Assembly (NCBI GenBank): GCA_964538625.1
Contig: CAZIGH010000019.1
Span: 1-64,000, forward strand
Length of the DNA: 64,000 nucleotides
From: JAEUHM01 sp964538625
GTDB taxonomy: Bacteria > Verrucomicrobiota > Verrucomicrobiia > Verrucomicrobiales > Verrucomicrobiaceae
Reading direction: 5' to 3'
The notes under the pieces are model-generated. The model did not search any database, was not told the origin of the DNA, and saw only the letters and a program-made list of their open reading frames with translations. Below are positions 40,259-50,200 of this stretch, in pieces. Both the position numbers and the translations under genes were made by a program. Every line of letters starts with the position of its first letter. Within the stretch, counting starts at the first letter, position 1.

Positions 40259-41650
40259 TCCTCAACTGTGTCTGAACCCTCTGTCCATACCCTGACCGCC
40301 GACTGGCGGAAGCTCCTGCGTCCCACCGGTACGCTGCGGGCCATGCTCACTGGGTTCGTGACCGTGGCAGGCCTTACTCTGGCGGCAAGGGCGGCGGGCT
40401 TTTTCAAAGACGCAGTGGTGGCAAATCACTTCGGCGTAGCGGCAGCGCTAGATGCGTTCCTGCTTGCATTCGGCCTGCACACGTTCTTGGCCGGGATGTT
40501 GGCCAGCGGGCTGCCGTCTGCCATGCTTCCAGTCCACTCCGAGCTGAGGCACCGAGAAGGCGAGGCTACGGCGGACCGGCTGGCCATTCAGTCCGCACTG
40601 CTCCACGCGCTGAGTCTGCTTCTTTGTGCGGGAGGGCTATTGGTGGTGGCAGCGCCATTAGTCGGGATCATGAGCAAGGGGTTTGCCCCGGAGAACCGGG
40701 AGCTTACGCGCCGTCTGCTTCTGGAGCTGACGCCCTTTCTGCTCTGCTACGGCATGACGGCGCATCTTGGGATGTGGCTGCGGAGCAAAAAGAACTTCGT
40801 GGTGGCCGCCGCCTCTCCCATTCTCACGCCCGTGGCGGTGATCGCATACCTGTTGCTCGCACCCGGTGAGGTGTCGATCGACGCTCTGGTGTACGCGACG
40901 AACGTGGGCTCTGCACTGCACCTGCTGGTGATGCTCGTGGCAGTGCACCGGCTGTTACCAGGACGGGCCAGCGGGTGGTGGAGCACGCTTGGCAAGTGGG
41001 AGGCGGACCACAGCACCGTCTTTCGCAGCGCCGGGCCCTATCTGGTAGCCGGCCTGGTACTTGGGGCCACGGTGGTGGTGGATCAAGCCATGGCCGGCTG
41101 GCTGGCAGAGGGCAGCGTGGCAGTACTGAGTTACTCGGACAAGATCTGCGGCATTGTGCTGGCGCTCACAGCCATGGCAGCCAGCGAGGCGCTGTTTCCG
41201 TTCTTTGCGGACTTGGTAGCACGCAAGGAGTGGAAGGCGCTGCGGCATCAACTTCAGCAAACACTCCTACTTGTGGCCGCCGTCTCCATACCTCTGACGC
41301 TGCTGATGAGCTGGCAGGCACCGCTGATCGTGCGGCTGCTCTTTGAGCGCGGAGAGTTCGGAGCGGATGACACGGAGCGCGTGAGCCACGTACTGCGTTT
41401 CGCCGCGCTTCAGGTTCCGTTCTTCATCACGGGTGTGCTGCTCTCCCGAGTCGTCGTGTCGCTTCAGGCAAAGTGGGTCACGCTGGGGCTCTCCGTCTTC
41501 AGCCTGTGCCTGAATGTGGCACTGAATGCGGCGCTGATGAAAACCATGGGCGTGGCGGGCATCGCTTTGTCCACCGTGTTTGTCTATCTCACCTCCGCAG
41601 TGGTCATGACCGTGTGGGTGTTCCGAACCATCAGGAGGCTGGCGGCATGA
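40256..41650 (+). CDS. MurJ/MviN-type lipid-linked oligosaccharide flippase
   Basis: A 464-residue membrane protein with about fourteen helices. The family opening is ARAAGFFKDAVVANHFGVAAALDAFLLAF, followed by LPSAMLPVHSEL and later LFERGEFGADDTERVSHVLRFAA. MurJ proteins flip lipid II for peptidoglycan. Here the gene heads a polysaccharide cluster and overlaps the next gene by four bases (ATGA), so transport of a polysaccharide repeat unit is the more likely role. It uses a TTG start with a good ribosome binding site. Confidence 0.85.
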   Translation: MSSTVSEPSVHTLTADWRKLLRPTGTLRAMLTGFVTVAGLTLAARAAGFFKDAVVANHFGVAAALDAFLLAFGLHTFLAGMLASGLPSAMLPVHSELRHREGEATADRLAIQSALLHALSLLLCAGGLLVVAAPLVGIMSKGFAPENRELTRRLLLELTPFLLCYGMTAHLGMWLRSKKNFVVAAASPILTPVAVIAYLLLAPGEVSIDALVYATNVGSALHLLVMLVAVHRLLPGRASGWWSTLGKWEADHSTVFRSAGPYLVAGLVLGATVVVDQAMAGWLAEGSVAVLSYSDKICGIVLALTAMAASEALFPFFADLVARKEWKALRHQLQQTLLLVAAVSIPLTLLMSWQAPLIVRLLFERGEFGADDTERVSHVLRFAALQVPFFITGVLLSRVVVSLQAKWVTLGLSVFSLCLNVALNAALMKTMGVAGIALSTVFVYLTSAVVMTVWVFRTIRRLAA

Positions 41651-42894
41651 ACTCCGGGCTTGCGCAAAAACAGGCAGCTCTTGGTCTTACAGGCTGGGGG
41701 CTCATGCTCGCTTCTGTCACGCTGCTGGCTGGTCAGATATCTGGCATGTTCCCTGCGCTATATGAACAGGGTGTGATGCCGGTGAAGCCGCGTGATCTCA
41801 CGCTGCTGCTCTCTTGTGCGGCATTGTTCTTCATGTGGTTTCACCGCCCCGCATTCTCGCCCTTCGCACTGCTGCTTCTGCTCATCCCCACACTGCGTGC
41901 GGCGGATGCTGGCCTGCTCAAGCGGTTCACACACGATGCACTGGGAGATCATTCTTTCCTGGTCTTCGGTCTCATCCTCATTTGGCTGGTGACGCTGGTG
42001 ACCATCTTTGTCATGTCCACTGAGCACGGCAGACGCATCGCTCTGCTCTCTGCTATAGCGGTGGTGCTTCTTGGTTCGGGTTCCATCCTCTTCGAGTCCA
42101 TGGGTTACGCCAAATACACCTCCATACCGGGGCGTGTGTCCGGCTTTCTCCGCCAGCCGAATGACGCCATCATTGTCATGTGCCTCATGCTCTCGGTGAT
42201 CTTCACCTTAAACAAGCACTTCTGGCTGAACGCCGCGCTCATCGGCATCGCCGCTGTGGGTGTGGTGCTGACCCTGAGCCGCTCGGGCATGATGGTGTTT
42301 GCAGCGCTGGTGCTGGTGTTCGTGCTGGCCAATCTCCGTCAACACGCCGGGAAGATCCTCCTCGTAGCCGCTCTCTCTGTACCGCTTGCGGCTGGCGGCG
42401 TAGCGTACTTCATTCACAAGGCAAGCAGCGCCAGTTTCGGCACAGACACCAATATCAAGAACCGCATTGAGGCCATCTTTGGCGGGTCCACGGACAAGAT
42501 GGCATCCGATGAACGGATGAAGGACCTCACCGACGGCTGGGAGGCGGTCACGGAGTCTCCCCTCTTCGGTCACGGTACCGGCTGCGCTTCGTCCATGTGG
42601 CAGCCGCACAATCAATGGGTGGCCATCTGGCTGGACATCGGCATCATGGGTGTACTTCTTTACGGGGGCACGCTTCTTACCATCACATTCCTCTGCGTGC
42701 TGAACCGGGGAAAGGGTGTGTACCTCCTCGTGCCGCTCTGGATGTTTTCCGTGTTCAGCCAGAACCTTGTGGAGATGGCCTGCTACTGGTTCACCGCATC
42801 GGTAGCGATGTATGAACTCACTCAGGCACGGTTCCGCCTCACCCTGAGACGTCCTGCATCCGCTCCACTTGGAGCCCCTCACTACTCTGCATGA
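41647..42894 (+). CDS. O-antigen ligase / Wzy-like polymerase
   Basis: A 415-residue polytopic membrane protein from the ATG at 41647, overlapping the flippase stop. About ten to twelve helices are visible. The central segment GVVLTLSRSGMMVFAALVLVFVLA, a long loop with conserved charged residues (about 260-330, IEAIFGG, then PLFGHGTG and PHNQWVAIWLDIGIMG) matches the WaaL/Wzy superfamily. It joins lipid-linked glycans to a polymer or acceptor. The product is unknown. Confidence 0.85.
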   Translation: MNSGLAQKQAALGLTGWGLMLASVTLLAGQISGMFPALYEQGVMPVKPRDLTLLLSCAALFFMWFHRPAFSPFALLLLLIPTLRAADAGLLKRFTHDALGDHSFLVFGLILIWLVTLVTIFVMSTEHGRRIALLSAIAVVLLGSGSILFESMGYAKYTSIPGRVSGFLRQPNDAIIVMCLMLSVIFTLNKHFWLNAALIGIAAVGVVLTLSRSGMMVFAALVLVFVLANLRQHAGKILLVAALSVPLAAGGVAYFIHKASSASFGTDTNIKNRIEAIFGGSTDKMASDERMKDLTDGWEAVTESPLFGHGTGCASSMWQPHNQWVAIWLDIGIMGVLLYGGTLLTITFLCVLNRGKGVYLLVPLWMFSVFSQNLVEMACYWFTASVAMYELTQARFRLTLRRPASAPLGAPHYSA

Positions 42895-45152
42895 ACGACG
42901 AAACTCCCAGTGCCGAACGCACACGGATCGTGCTCATGATCCGTGACCTCGGTCATGCCGGCGCGCAGCGACAGCTCGTGGCGCTGGCCTGCGGCATGGA
43001 GAGGAAGCGGCTGGATATCACGGTGGTCTGTTTCTATGGCGGCGCCCTTTTGAAGGGGCTGGAAGAAAAGGGTGTCCGTGTGCTCTGCATAGGCAAAAAA
43101 CACCGCTGGGACATGGTGGGCTTCCTCTGGCGTACCATCCGTACGTTGCGTGCACTCCGTCCCCAGGTGCTCTACACGTTTCTCAATGAGTCCAACCTCC
43201 TCGGTGCGTTGTTCAAACCTTGTCTGGGCAGCACGCGACTGGTGTGGGGGCTGAGAGACTCGCAGACGGACGCGCCACTCTACGGCGTGCTTGGCAGGCT
43301 GGTGTTTCAACTCACCACCAAACTCTCGGCGGTGCCGGATCTTCTCATCGCCAACTCCCACAGCGGTGCTGCCTACTACACCGCGCTCGGCTATCCAGCC
43401 GCCAAGATGCGCGTGGTGCCCAACGGCATCGACGTCACACGCTTTCGCCGGGATGATGACGCAGGGAGGGCTGTGCGCTCTGCCTTGGGCATCCCCGAGG
43501 GCACAAAGCTCCTCGGTCTCGTGGGGAGGCTGAGCCCGATGAAGGATCACCTAACGGCACTGCAAGCACTCGCCCGCACACCGTCCCACGTTCATCTTCT
43601 CATCGTAGGCCAGGGAGATAACGGCTATTCAAACACGGTGCGGGAAGAAGTGTCGAAGCTGAAGCTCACGGCCCGCGTCCACTGGAGTCCTCCACGAGAG
43701 GATATTGCGGCCGTTTTTAGTGCGCTGGATGCGCTGGTTTCTTCTTCTGCCTATGGCGAGGGCTTCTCCAACGTCATCGGTGAGGCGATGGCCTGCGGGG
43801 TGCCGTGCGTCGCCACCGATGTGGGAGACTCAGCGTTGCTGGTGGGAGAGAGCCGCTTCATCGCGCCTCCGCGTGATCCGGAAGCGCTTGCGAAAGCGAT
43901 TGAGAACGTGCTCGACTCCTCACCAGTCCGTTCCGTACGCCAGCGCATCGAGCATGAGTTCTCCGTCAGTCGCATGGTGGACGCCACAACCCATTACCTC
44001 ACCGCTCCAGTACCGAGAGCCATTGCCATCATTACCACCGGACTAGGTACCGGCGGTGCAGAGATGATGCTCACCCAGCTTTGCGCTACCCTGGACCGCA
44101 GCCGCTTTGCGCCGGAAGTGGTCTCGCTTACGGCGGGCGGCAAACATGTCACAGCACTTCAGGCGCTGGGCATTCCTGTTCACTGTCTCGGCATGAGAGC
44201 CGGCAGGCCGGGTATTGGGGCGCTGATTCGTTTGTGCCGCACAGTGCGGAGGATGAATCCTGCTCTTTTGGTGGGCTGGATGTACCATGGCAACCTGGCA
44301 GCCACCGTGGCTTCATGGCTTGCGAGGCGCGTGCCGGTCATTTGGAATGTGCGTCAATCACTCTATGACCTCTCAAAGGAGAAGCGCGGCTCCGCTCTGG
44401 TCATCAGGCTGCTGGCCATGCTTTCAAGTAGCCCTGCGCGGATCATCTACAACTCGCGCATCAGCGCTCAACAGCACGAGGCTCTTGGCTATGGCCATGA
44501 GCGGACACTGATCACGGCCAATGGCTTCAATACGGATGCGTTTCATCCAGATCCCACTGCGCGACGATCTGTGCTTGAGGAGCTGGGGCTGAATGATGAA
44601 AGCATCCTGGTAGGCAGGTTCGGCAGGAACTCCGCCATGAAGGACTTTCCCAGCTTTCTCGAGGCGGCACGGTTGGTGCACGAAGAGCTACCGCAGGTGC
44701 ACTTCCTCATCGCCGGTACTGGAACGGAAACGCTGGCCAAAGGACCGAACGTGCATGTGCTGGGAGAGCGGCACGATCTGCCGCGTCTGACCGCAGCTTT
44801 GGACGTGGCATGTTCCTCGTCCGCGTTTGGCGAAGGTTTTCCCAACGTCGTGGCAGAAGCCATGTCCTGTGCCGTGCCCGTGGTGGCCACAGACGTGGGC
44901 GATACCGCCTGGCTCCTGAATGGTCTCGCCCGCACCGTTCCGGCAGCGGACCCTTCCGCTTTGGCCACGGCACTGCTGGGGGTGATCCATCTCTCTCCGG
45001 CGGAACGCCGAAGCATGGGGCTCGCATTAAGGCAGCGGATTCAGGACCACTTCACCCTTCAGGCCGTAGTGCGGGACTTCGAAGCCCTGCTCTCGGACAC
45101 GCTTGAACCCTCTGCTTCTTCAACCCCTTCTCAAAGACCATGTGTGGCATAG
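42891..45152 (+). CDS. Fused double GT4 glycosyltransferase
   Basis: A 753-residue protein with two complete GT-B glycosyltransferase units. Unit 1 (about 1-365) begins RIVLMIRDLGHAGAQRQLVALA and has the GT4 sugar-nucleotide motif EGFSNVIGEAMACGVP. Unit 2 (about 375-740) begins AIIITTGLGTGGAEMMLTQL-like (IAIITTGLGTGGAEMM) and has EGFPNVVAEAMSCAVP. Both keep the E-x7-E pattern, so both may be active, adding two sugars in sequence. It overlaps the genes on both sides (4 and 13 bases). The fusion of two retaining GT4 units is uncommon but not unknown. Confidence 0.88.
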   Translation: MNDETPSAERTRIVLMIRDLGHAGAQRQLVALACGMERKRLDITVVCFYGGALLKGLEEKGVRVLCIGKKHRWDMVGFLWRTIRTLRALRPQVLYTFLNESNLLGALFKPCLGSTRLVWGLRDSQTDAPLYGVLGRLVFQLTTKLSAVPDLLIANSHSGAAYYTALGYPAAKMRVVPNGIDVTRFRRDDDAGRAVRSALGIPEGTKLLGLVGRLSPMKDHLTALQALARTPSHVHLLIVGQGDNGYSNTVREEVSKLKLTARVHWSPPREDIAAVFSALDALVSSSAYGEGFSNVIGEAMACGVPCVATDVGDSALLVGESRFIAPPRDPEALAKAIENVLDSSPVRSVRQRIEHEFSVSRMVDATTHYLTAPVPRAIAIITTGLGTGGAEMMLTQLCATLDRSRFAPEVVSLTAGGKHVTALQALGIPVHCLGMRAGRPGIGALIRLCRTVRRMNPALLVGWMYHGNLAATVASWLARRVPVIWNVRQSLYDLSKEKRGSALVIRLLAMLSSSPARIIYNSRISAQQHEALGYGHERTLITANGFNTDAFHPDPTARRSVLEELGLNDESILVGRFGRNSAMKDFPSFLEAARLVHEELPQVHFLIAGTGTETLAKGPNVHVLGERHDLPRLTAALDVACSSSAFGEGFPNVVAEAMSCAVPVVATDVGDTAWLLNGLARTVPAADPSALATALLGVIHLSPAERRSMGLALRQRIQDHFTLQAVVRDFEALLSDTLEPSASSTPSQRPCVA

Positions 45153-47089
45153 CAGGCTTTTATGGCCCTCCGGGCGCTCGCTCCATCGAAGAAATGCGCA
45201 GCATCACCAAGCGCATGACAGACGCTATGATTCATCGAGGGCCTGATGATGACGGCATCTGGGCAGACTCGGACACGGGCATCGCACTAGGCCACCGCAG
45301 GTTGTCCATCCTGGATCTTTCACCGCTTGGGCATCAGCCCATGGCATCGGCTGACGGACGCTTCATCATCGCCTTCAACGGTGAGATCTACAACTTCCAG
45401 GACCTACGTGCCGAACTGGAGCCGCACGGCCATACGTGGCGCGGACACTCCGATACCGAAGTGATGCTCGCGGCTTTTCGCCAATGGGGCGTGGTGGAAG
45501 CAACGAGGAAGTTCAACGGCATGTTCGCCTTTGCCGTCTGGGACAAGCAGGACCGTGTGCTGCATCTGGGCAGGGATAGGCTGGGTGAAAAGCCGCTATA
45601 TTACGGTTGGGTGGGCGGCACCTTGGTGTTCGGGTCCGAGTTGAAGGTGATCAAACCTTTCCCTGGTTTCACCGGCAGCATTAACCGGGATGCCATTGCA
45701 GGTCTGCTGAGGCTGAACTACATCGCGGACCCGCACAGCATTTACGAAGGCATTCACAAACTGCCGCCCGCTTCGCTGCTGTCATGGCAGGCTGGAGCTC
45801 CTCAGTCCAAGCCTGTGCTTTATTGGGACATGAAAGCGGTGGCAGAGAGCGCTGTGGACAATCCTTTCACCGGCACGGACGCCGAAGCAGTGGATGAGTT
45901 GGAACGCCTCATGATGGACGCGGTGAAGATCCGCATGATCTCTGACGTGCCACTTGGTGCCTTCCTCAGCGGCGGCGTGGACTCCAGCGCGGTGGTGGCT
46001 CTCATGCAGGCGCAGAGCAGCAAGCCGGTACGCACGTTCACGATTGGCTTCAACGAGAAGGAATACAACGAGGCCCTCTTCGCCAAGGAGGTGGCGCAGC
46101 ACCTCGGCACGGATCACACGGAAATGTATGTGACGCCAAAGGATGCCTTGGATGTCATCCCGAGCATACCGCACATGTTTGACGAGCCTTTCTCGGACTA
46201 CTCCCAGATACCGACTTACCTCGTCTCGAAGATTGCCCGTCAGCACGTCACCGTTTCGCTGTCCGGCGATGCGGGCGACGAGCTTTTCACAGGATACGAG
46301 CGCTACTTCATGGGCCGCAAGATTTGGGATCGTGTGCGGCCTCTGCCAAAGCCTGCGCGTCAAGTTCTGGCAGCCAGCATGACTGTCCTGAAGCCTGCTA
46401 CCATCAATACCTTGGTAGCACCTGCAAAGGCATTGCTGCCTGACAAATGGCAGCACGTCTCGATAGGTGACAAAGTGCACAAACTCGCCGAGGTGCTGCG
46501 CACCGATGAGCCGGTGAACATGTATCAAAACCTTGTCTCGCACTGGAAAGCTCCGCATGACGTGGTGATCGGCGGGCATGAGCCAGTAACCGCCTTGACC
46601 GACAAGCAGCACTGGCCGCGTGTGCCAGACTTCACTCACCGCATGATGCACCTGGACATGGAAACCTACTTGCCCGGCGACATCTTGGTGAAAGTGGACC
46701 GTGCTGCGATGGCGGTGTCCCTGGAGGGGCGCATTCCTTTGTTAGACCCGCGCATCATTGAGTTTGCCTGGCGGCTCCCACTCTCAATGAAGGTGCGCGG
46801 GGGAAAAGGAAAGTGGGTGCTGCGCCAAGTGCTCTACAAGCATGTTCCGGAGCGCCTCATCGACCGTCCGAAGATGGGTTTCAGTGTTCCAATCGGCGCG
46901 TGGCTGCGCGGAGAGCTGAGGGACTGGGCGGAGGCTCTGCTGGATGAGTCACGCCTGAAGCGCGAGGGTTATTTGAATCCCGAACCAATCCGGGAGAAGT
47001 GGACTGAGCATCTTCAGGGCCACCGCAACTGGCAGTATTACCTTTGGGACGTGCTCATGTTCCAGGCGTGGCTGGAAAAACAGCGATAA
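45140..47089 (+). CDS. asnB: Asparagine synthase (glutamine-hydrolysing), AsnB type
   Basis: A 649-residue two-domain enzyme. The N-terminal glutaminase domain starts MCGIAGFYGPPG with catalytic Cys2 and contains HRGPDDDG and GHRRLSILDLS. The synthetase domain has the PP-loop SGGVDSSAVVAL from residue 277, which binds ATP. It transfers ammonia to aspartate, or in polysaccharide clusters to a carboxyl group of a sugar or peptide. Its start overlaps the glycosyltransferase gene by 13 bases, which favours a role in the polysaccharide pathway rather than only amino acid supply. Confidence 0.92.
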   Translation: MCGIAGFYGPPGARSIEEMRSITKRMTDAMIHRGPDDDGIWADSDTGIALGHRRLSILDLSPLGHQPMASADGRFIIAFNGEIYNFQDLRAELEPHGHTWRGHSDTEVMLAAFRQWGVVEATRKFNGMFAFAVWDKQDRVLHLGRDRLGEKPLYYGWVGGTLVFGSELKVIKPFPGFTGSINRDAIAGLLRLNYIADPHSIYEGIHKLPPASLLSWQAGAPQSKPVLYWDMKAVAESAVDNPFTGTDAEAVDELERLMMDAVKIRMISDVPLGAFLSGGVDSSAVVALMQAQSSKPVRTFTIGFNEKEYNEALFAKEVAQHLGTDHTEMYVTPKDALDVIPSIPHMFDEPFSDYSQIPTYLVSKIARQHVTVSLSGDAGDELFTGYERYFMGRKIWDRVRPLPKPARQVLAASMTVLKPATINTLVAPAKALLPDKWQHVSIGDKVHKLAEVLRTDEPVNMYQNLVSHWKAPHDVVIGGHEPVTALTDKQHWPRVPDFTHRMMHLDMETYLPGDILVKVDRAAMAVSLEGRIPLLDPRIIEFAWRLPLSMKVRGGKGKWVLRQVLYKHVPERLIDRPKMGFSVPIGAWLRGELRDWAEALLDESRLKREGYLNPEPIREKWTEHLQGHRNWQYYLWDVLMFQAWLEKQR

Positions 47090-47189
47090 GTCACGAGGAC
47101 GTCGGTTTCGGACGCCTTGGGGATCACGGTTGATCGATCTCCGAAGCGCTTGGTGCTATTCTTTGGGCTTCCATTTATTCCCGAATAGC

Positions 47190-47210
47190 CGCAGCGGAGT
47201 ACCCGCTGCG
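47190..47210. terminator. Strong hairpin between convergent asnB and giant surface-protein genes
   Basis: CGCAGCGG (47190-47197) pairs with CCGCTGCG (47203-47210), an 8-bp perfect GC-rich stem with a five-base loop, centrally placed in the 153-base gap between convergent genes. There is no T-run on either strand; it may act as a bidirectional terminator or be a repeat unit. Confidence 0.45.
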
Positions 47211-47242
47211 ACAAACTTTGCTGGATTGCTGTTCGTGGACGA

Positions 47243-50200
47243 TCAAGGAGCTGGCTCGAGGTTTACATGACCACCGACCACGGTAGAAGTCGTGACGGTC
47301 TGGCCGGGCTGTGGGAGCTGGTTCACCAAGAAATAGCCGGGTGCAATGTAAGCGGTGCCGTTCCAGACGATCATGCCGCTGAACTTGGCCGTGCGATTGA
47401 GAGCGGCAACACTACCTGGCAGCAGAGCTGTGCCGGAATACTGGCCGAGCGGTTTGGCTGCGAGCCTGAAGGTGAACTTGTTGGGGTTGGAAGCTGCGGG
47501 GGGGACAACGACAGTCTGAGCCAGTGCCGCTCCGGTGTTCTTGATGGTGAAGACGACGGTGTTGGTCTTGCTGTCACTGTCTGGCAGGCCGCCATCAATC
47601 TGGCCGACGGCGAGTCCTGCGCCGTCGAAGGCGACGCGGACTTTGTTATCCGCATTGACGAGTCCGGCCACCACTCCGCCCGCAGTGGGTGCCTTGTATT
47701 TGCCGCCGATGATGGTGAGTTCGGTGGGCAGGAAGCCGGGACGGTAGAGCTGATCCTTGGCGGTGGCGAGTGCCGCAGCCTTGCTCCAGGTGAGGGTGCC
47801 CTGGAACATGTTGTTGGCACCGGTCATGCCGTCTGGAGTAATGTCACCTTCACCCACAAGCGATCCGACGCGGGCCTTGAAGAGAGTGTAGATGCCGACT
47901 TCACCTACAGGACCGATGAATCCTGCTGAGGAGTGGGCGAAGCCATCTGCGGTGAAGCCGATGCAGGTGTAACGGCCGTCCGCTGCGACAGTGTAGGAGC
48001 CAAACCCGTTGCCCTGCGGGAAGTCGAGATCACCCACAAGGACTTGAGGAATCTCCAGCGCGAAGGTGTAGTAACCTGCGTAGGCGGTCGCGTCCTTGGG
48101 CAGGAGCCACTTGTTGCGGTAGCCGGTGAAGGTCTGCGCGACAAAGGTATCCTGCTCGGTGAGGGAGCCAGTGAAGGTGTTGTCATTGATGCCGAGCTGG
48201 AACTCCAGCTTCAGGGTGGGCTTGCCTTTTCTGATGAAGTCGGCCCGGCCTGCAACGGCGGTGATGTTACCGGCGACTACGGTGGGGATGAGTGTGCCCT
48301 TCACCGAGGCTGCCACGCCATCTGCGGTGAGCTTGGCGGTGAAGGCACCGGCGGCGGTGGTGGTGAGATCCACGCGACCTCCCAGGTTGGCTCCCACGGC
48401 GGGATTGCGATTCACGATGCTGAAGTAGGTGCCTACGACTCCGGCTGCGGTGTAGTTGAGCGCGGTTGTGGCTGCCACGCGCAGGTGGTTGTTTCCGCCA
48501 TTGGCGGTCAGGGCCGGGTTGCCGGTTTTGCTGACCTCACAGAAGTAGATTCCACTGTCAGCCTCTGTGAGGATACCTGTGGTGTAATCCTTCAGGTTCG
48601 TGGTGCCGGGTGGGGTGATGGCGGGGGCCCTCTTCCATGCGAAGGTGACTCCAGCTCCGAGAGGTCCGGCGACTGAGACGGTGAACTTGGCGGTCTTGCC
48701 CACCGTGGTGGCGATGACTTTGGGTGCGTCATCTACGACGAAGACTTCCGCAGGGACGACGACGCCCTGGCCGACGGGATTGACAACGTCACAGGTGTAG
48801 GTGCCTGCTGCGGCAAGCGTGACGTTGTGGATGATGAAGGTGGGCGAGGTGGCTCCCTTGATGATGGCGCCGTTCTTCCTCCACTGATAGGTGATGGGGC
48901 TGGAGCCAGTGGCGCCGACATTGAGGATGAGGGTGTCCTTCACCTTGACGAACTGGCTGGCGGGGCTGGTGACCGCGAGGGCCTGGTCATCATCGAGCAC
49001 CGTCAGAACGTGGGCGGTCTGAACGCCGGCGGTGGGTCCACCGGTGATGGTGCCGATGCCGAGGTTGCTTGAGATGTCAGGTCCAACGGTGTTGTTGTTG
49101 GTGATGATGACGGGGATGTAGGCCACCGTCTGACCTGCGGCGAAGCTGAGGGTGGTGCCGCTGAAGAATCCGGTGCCGGTGATCTGGACGGTGACGGGGC
49201 TTGCAACGGCCTTGCTGAGTGTCACGGCCACATTCGCCACGCCTACGCTTTCGCTGACCGAGGAGGCGCTGGAGGCGAACTGGACGGTAGCGGTGGAGGT
49301 GCCGGAGGTGGTAAAGGATCTGACGGAGCCTGCCAGGGTGGTGAAGGGGTTGGTGGCAATGATCTGATAGTAATAGGTGGTGCCGGCGTCGAGTCCGGTG
49401 AGGTTTTCACCGAGGGCCACGGCACTGGTTCCATCCCCGAGGGCTACCGAGGCTGTCTGAGTGGCGTCGGACAGATCAAGGCGCTTGCCGTAGCGGAAGT
49501 AGGCGGTGGTCTCGAAGGTGTTGGGGGTGACCTCGGCCTGGAGGGTGGCGGTGTCGTTCGAGACACCCGTGGCAGCGAGCGTGCGTGCTACGGTCACATC
49601 AGGCAGGCTGAGCTTGAAGACGTCGCTGTAGCTGTTGGCTCCGTTGACGCCGCCGAAGTGCCAGACTTTGCCGGAGTTGTCGGTGGCCACTGAGCCAAGC
49701 TGGCGGGCACCGGGAGTGTTGGGTTCTGCACCGACGCCCATGGTGCCATAGAGAGGCTTGGCACCAGCGACAGGGGAACCTTTGACCCAAGTCCAGAGTC
49801 CGGTGGTGAGATTATAGCTCCAGACGTCATCTCGAAGTCCAGCCCCGATGCCGCCGAAGAGCATGAGTGAACCATCTTCGTCCACCCAGGCGGAGGCTCC
49901 GCTGCGGGAGGCGGGTTCGCTGGCGGCGTCTGGTACGCCGAGTTTGGCATAGACGCCTTTGGCTGCGGGTTTGTTCTGGCCGGAGAGCCAGACCCACTGG
50001 TTGCTGGCGGGATCGTACTTCCACAGGTCGTTGTTGTTGCTGCCGCCGAAGAGGTAGAACATGCCGTCCCGCCCAGTCCAGGCGGCGGCGGCGGAGCGAG
50101 CGCCCGGAGTATTGGTATTGGCAGGCAAGCCTTTTACGCCATACACGGCAGGCCCCTTGGCGATGTTGACGCCTTTGAGCCAGGTCCACTGGCCGGAGGC

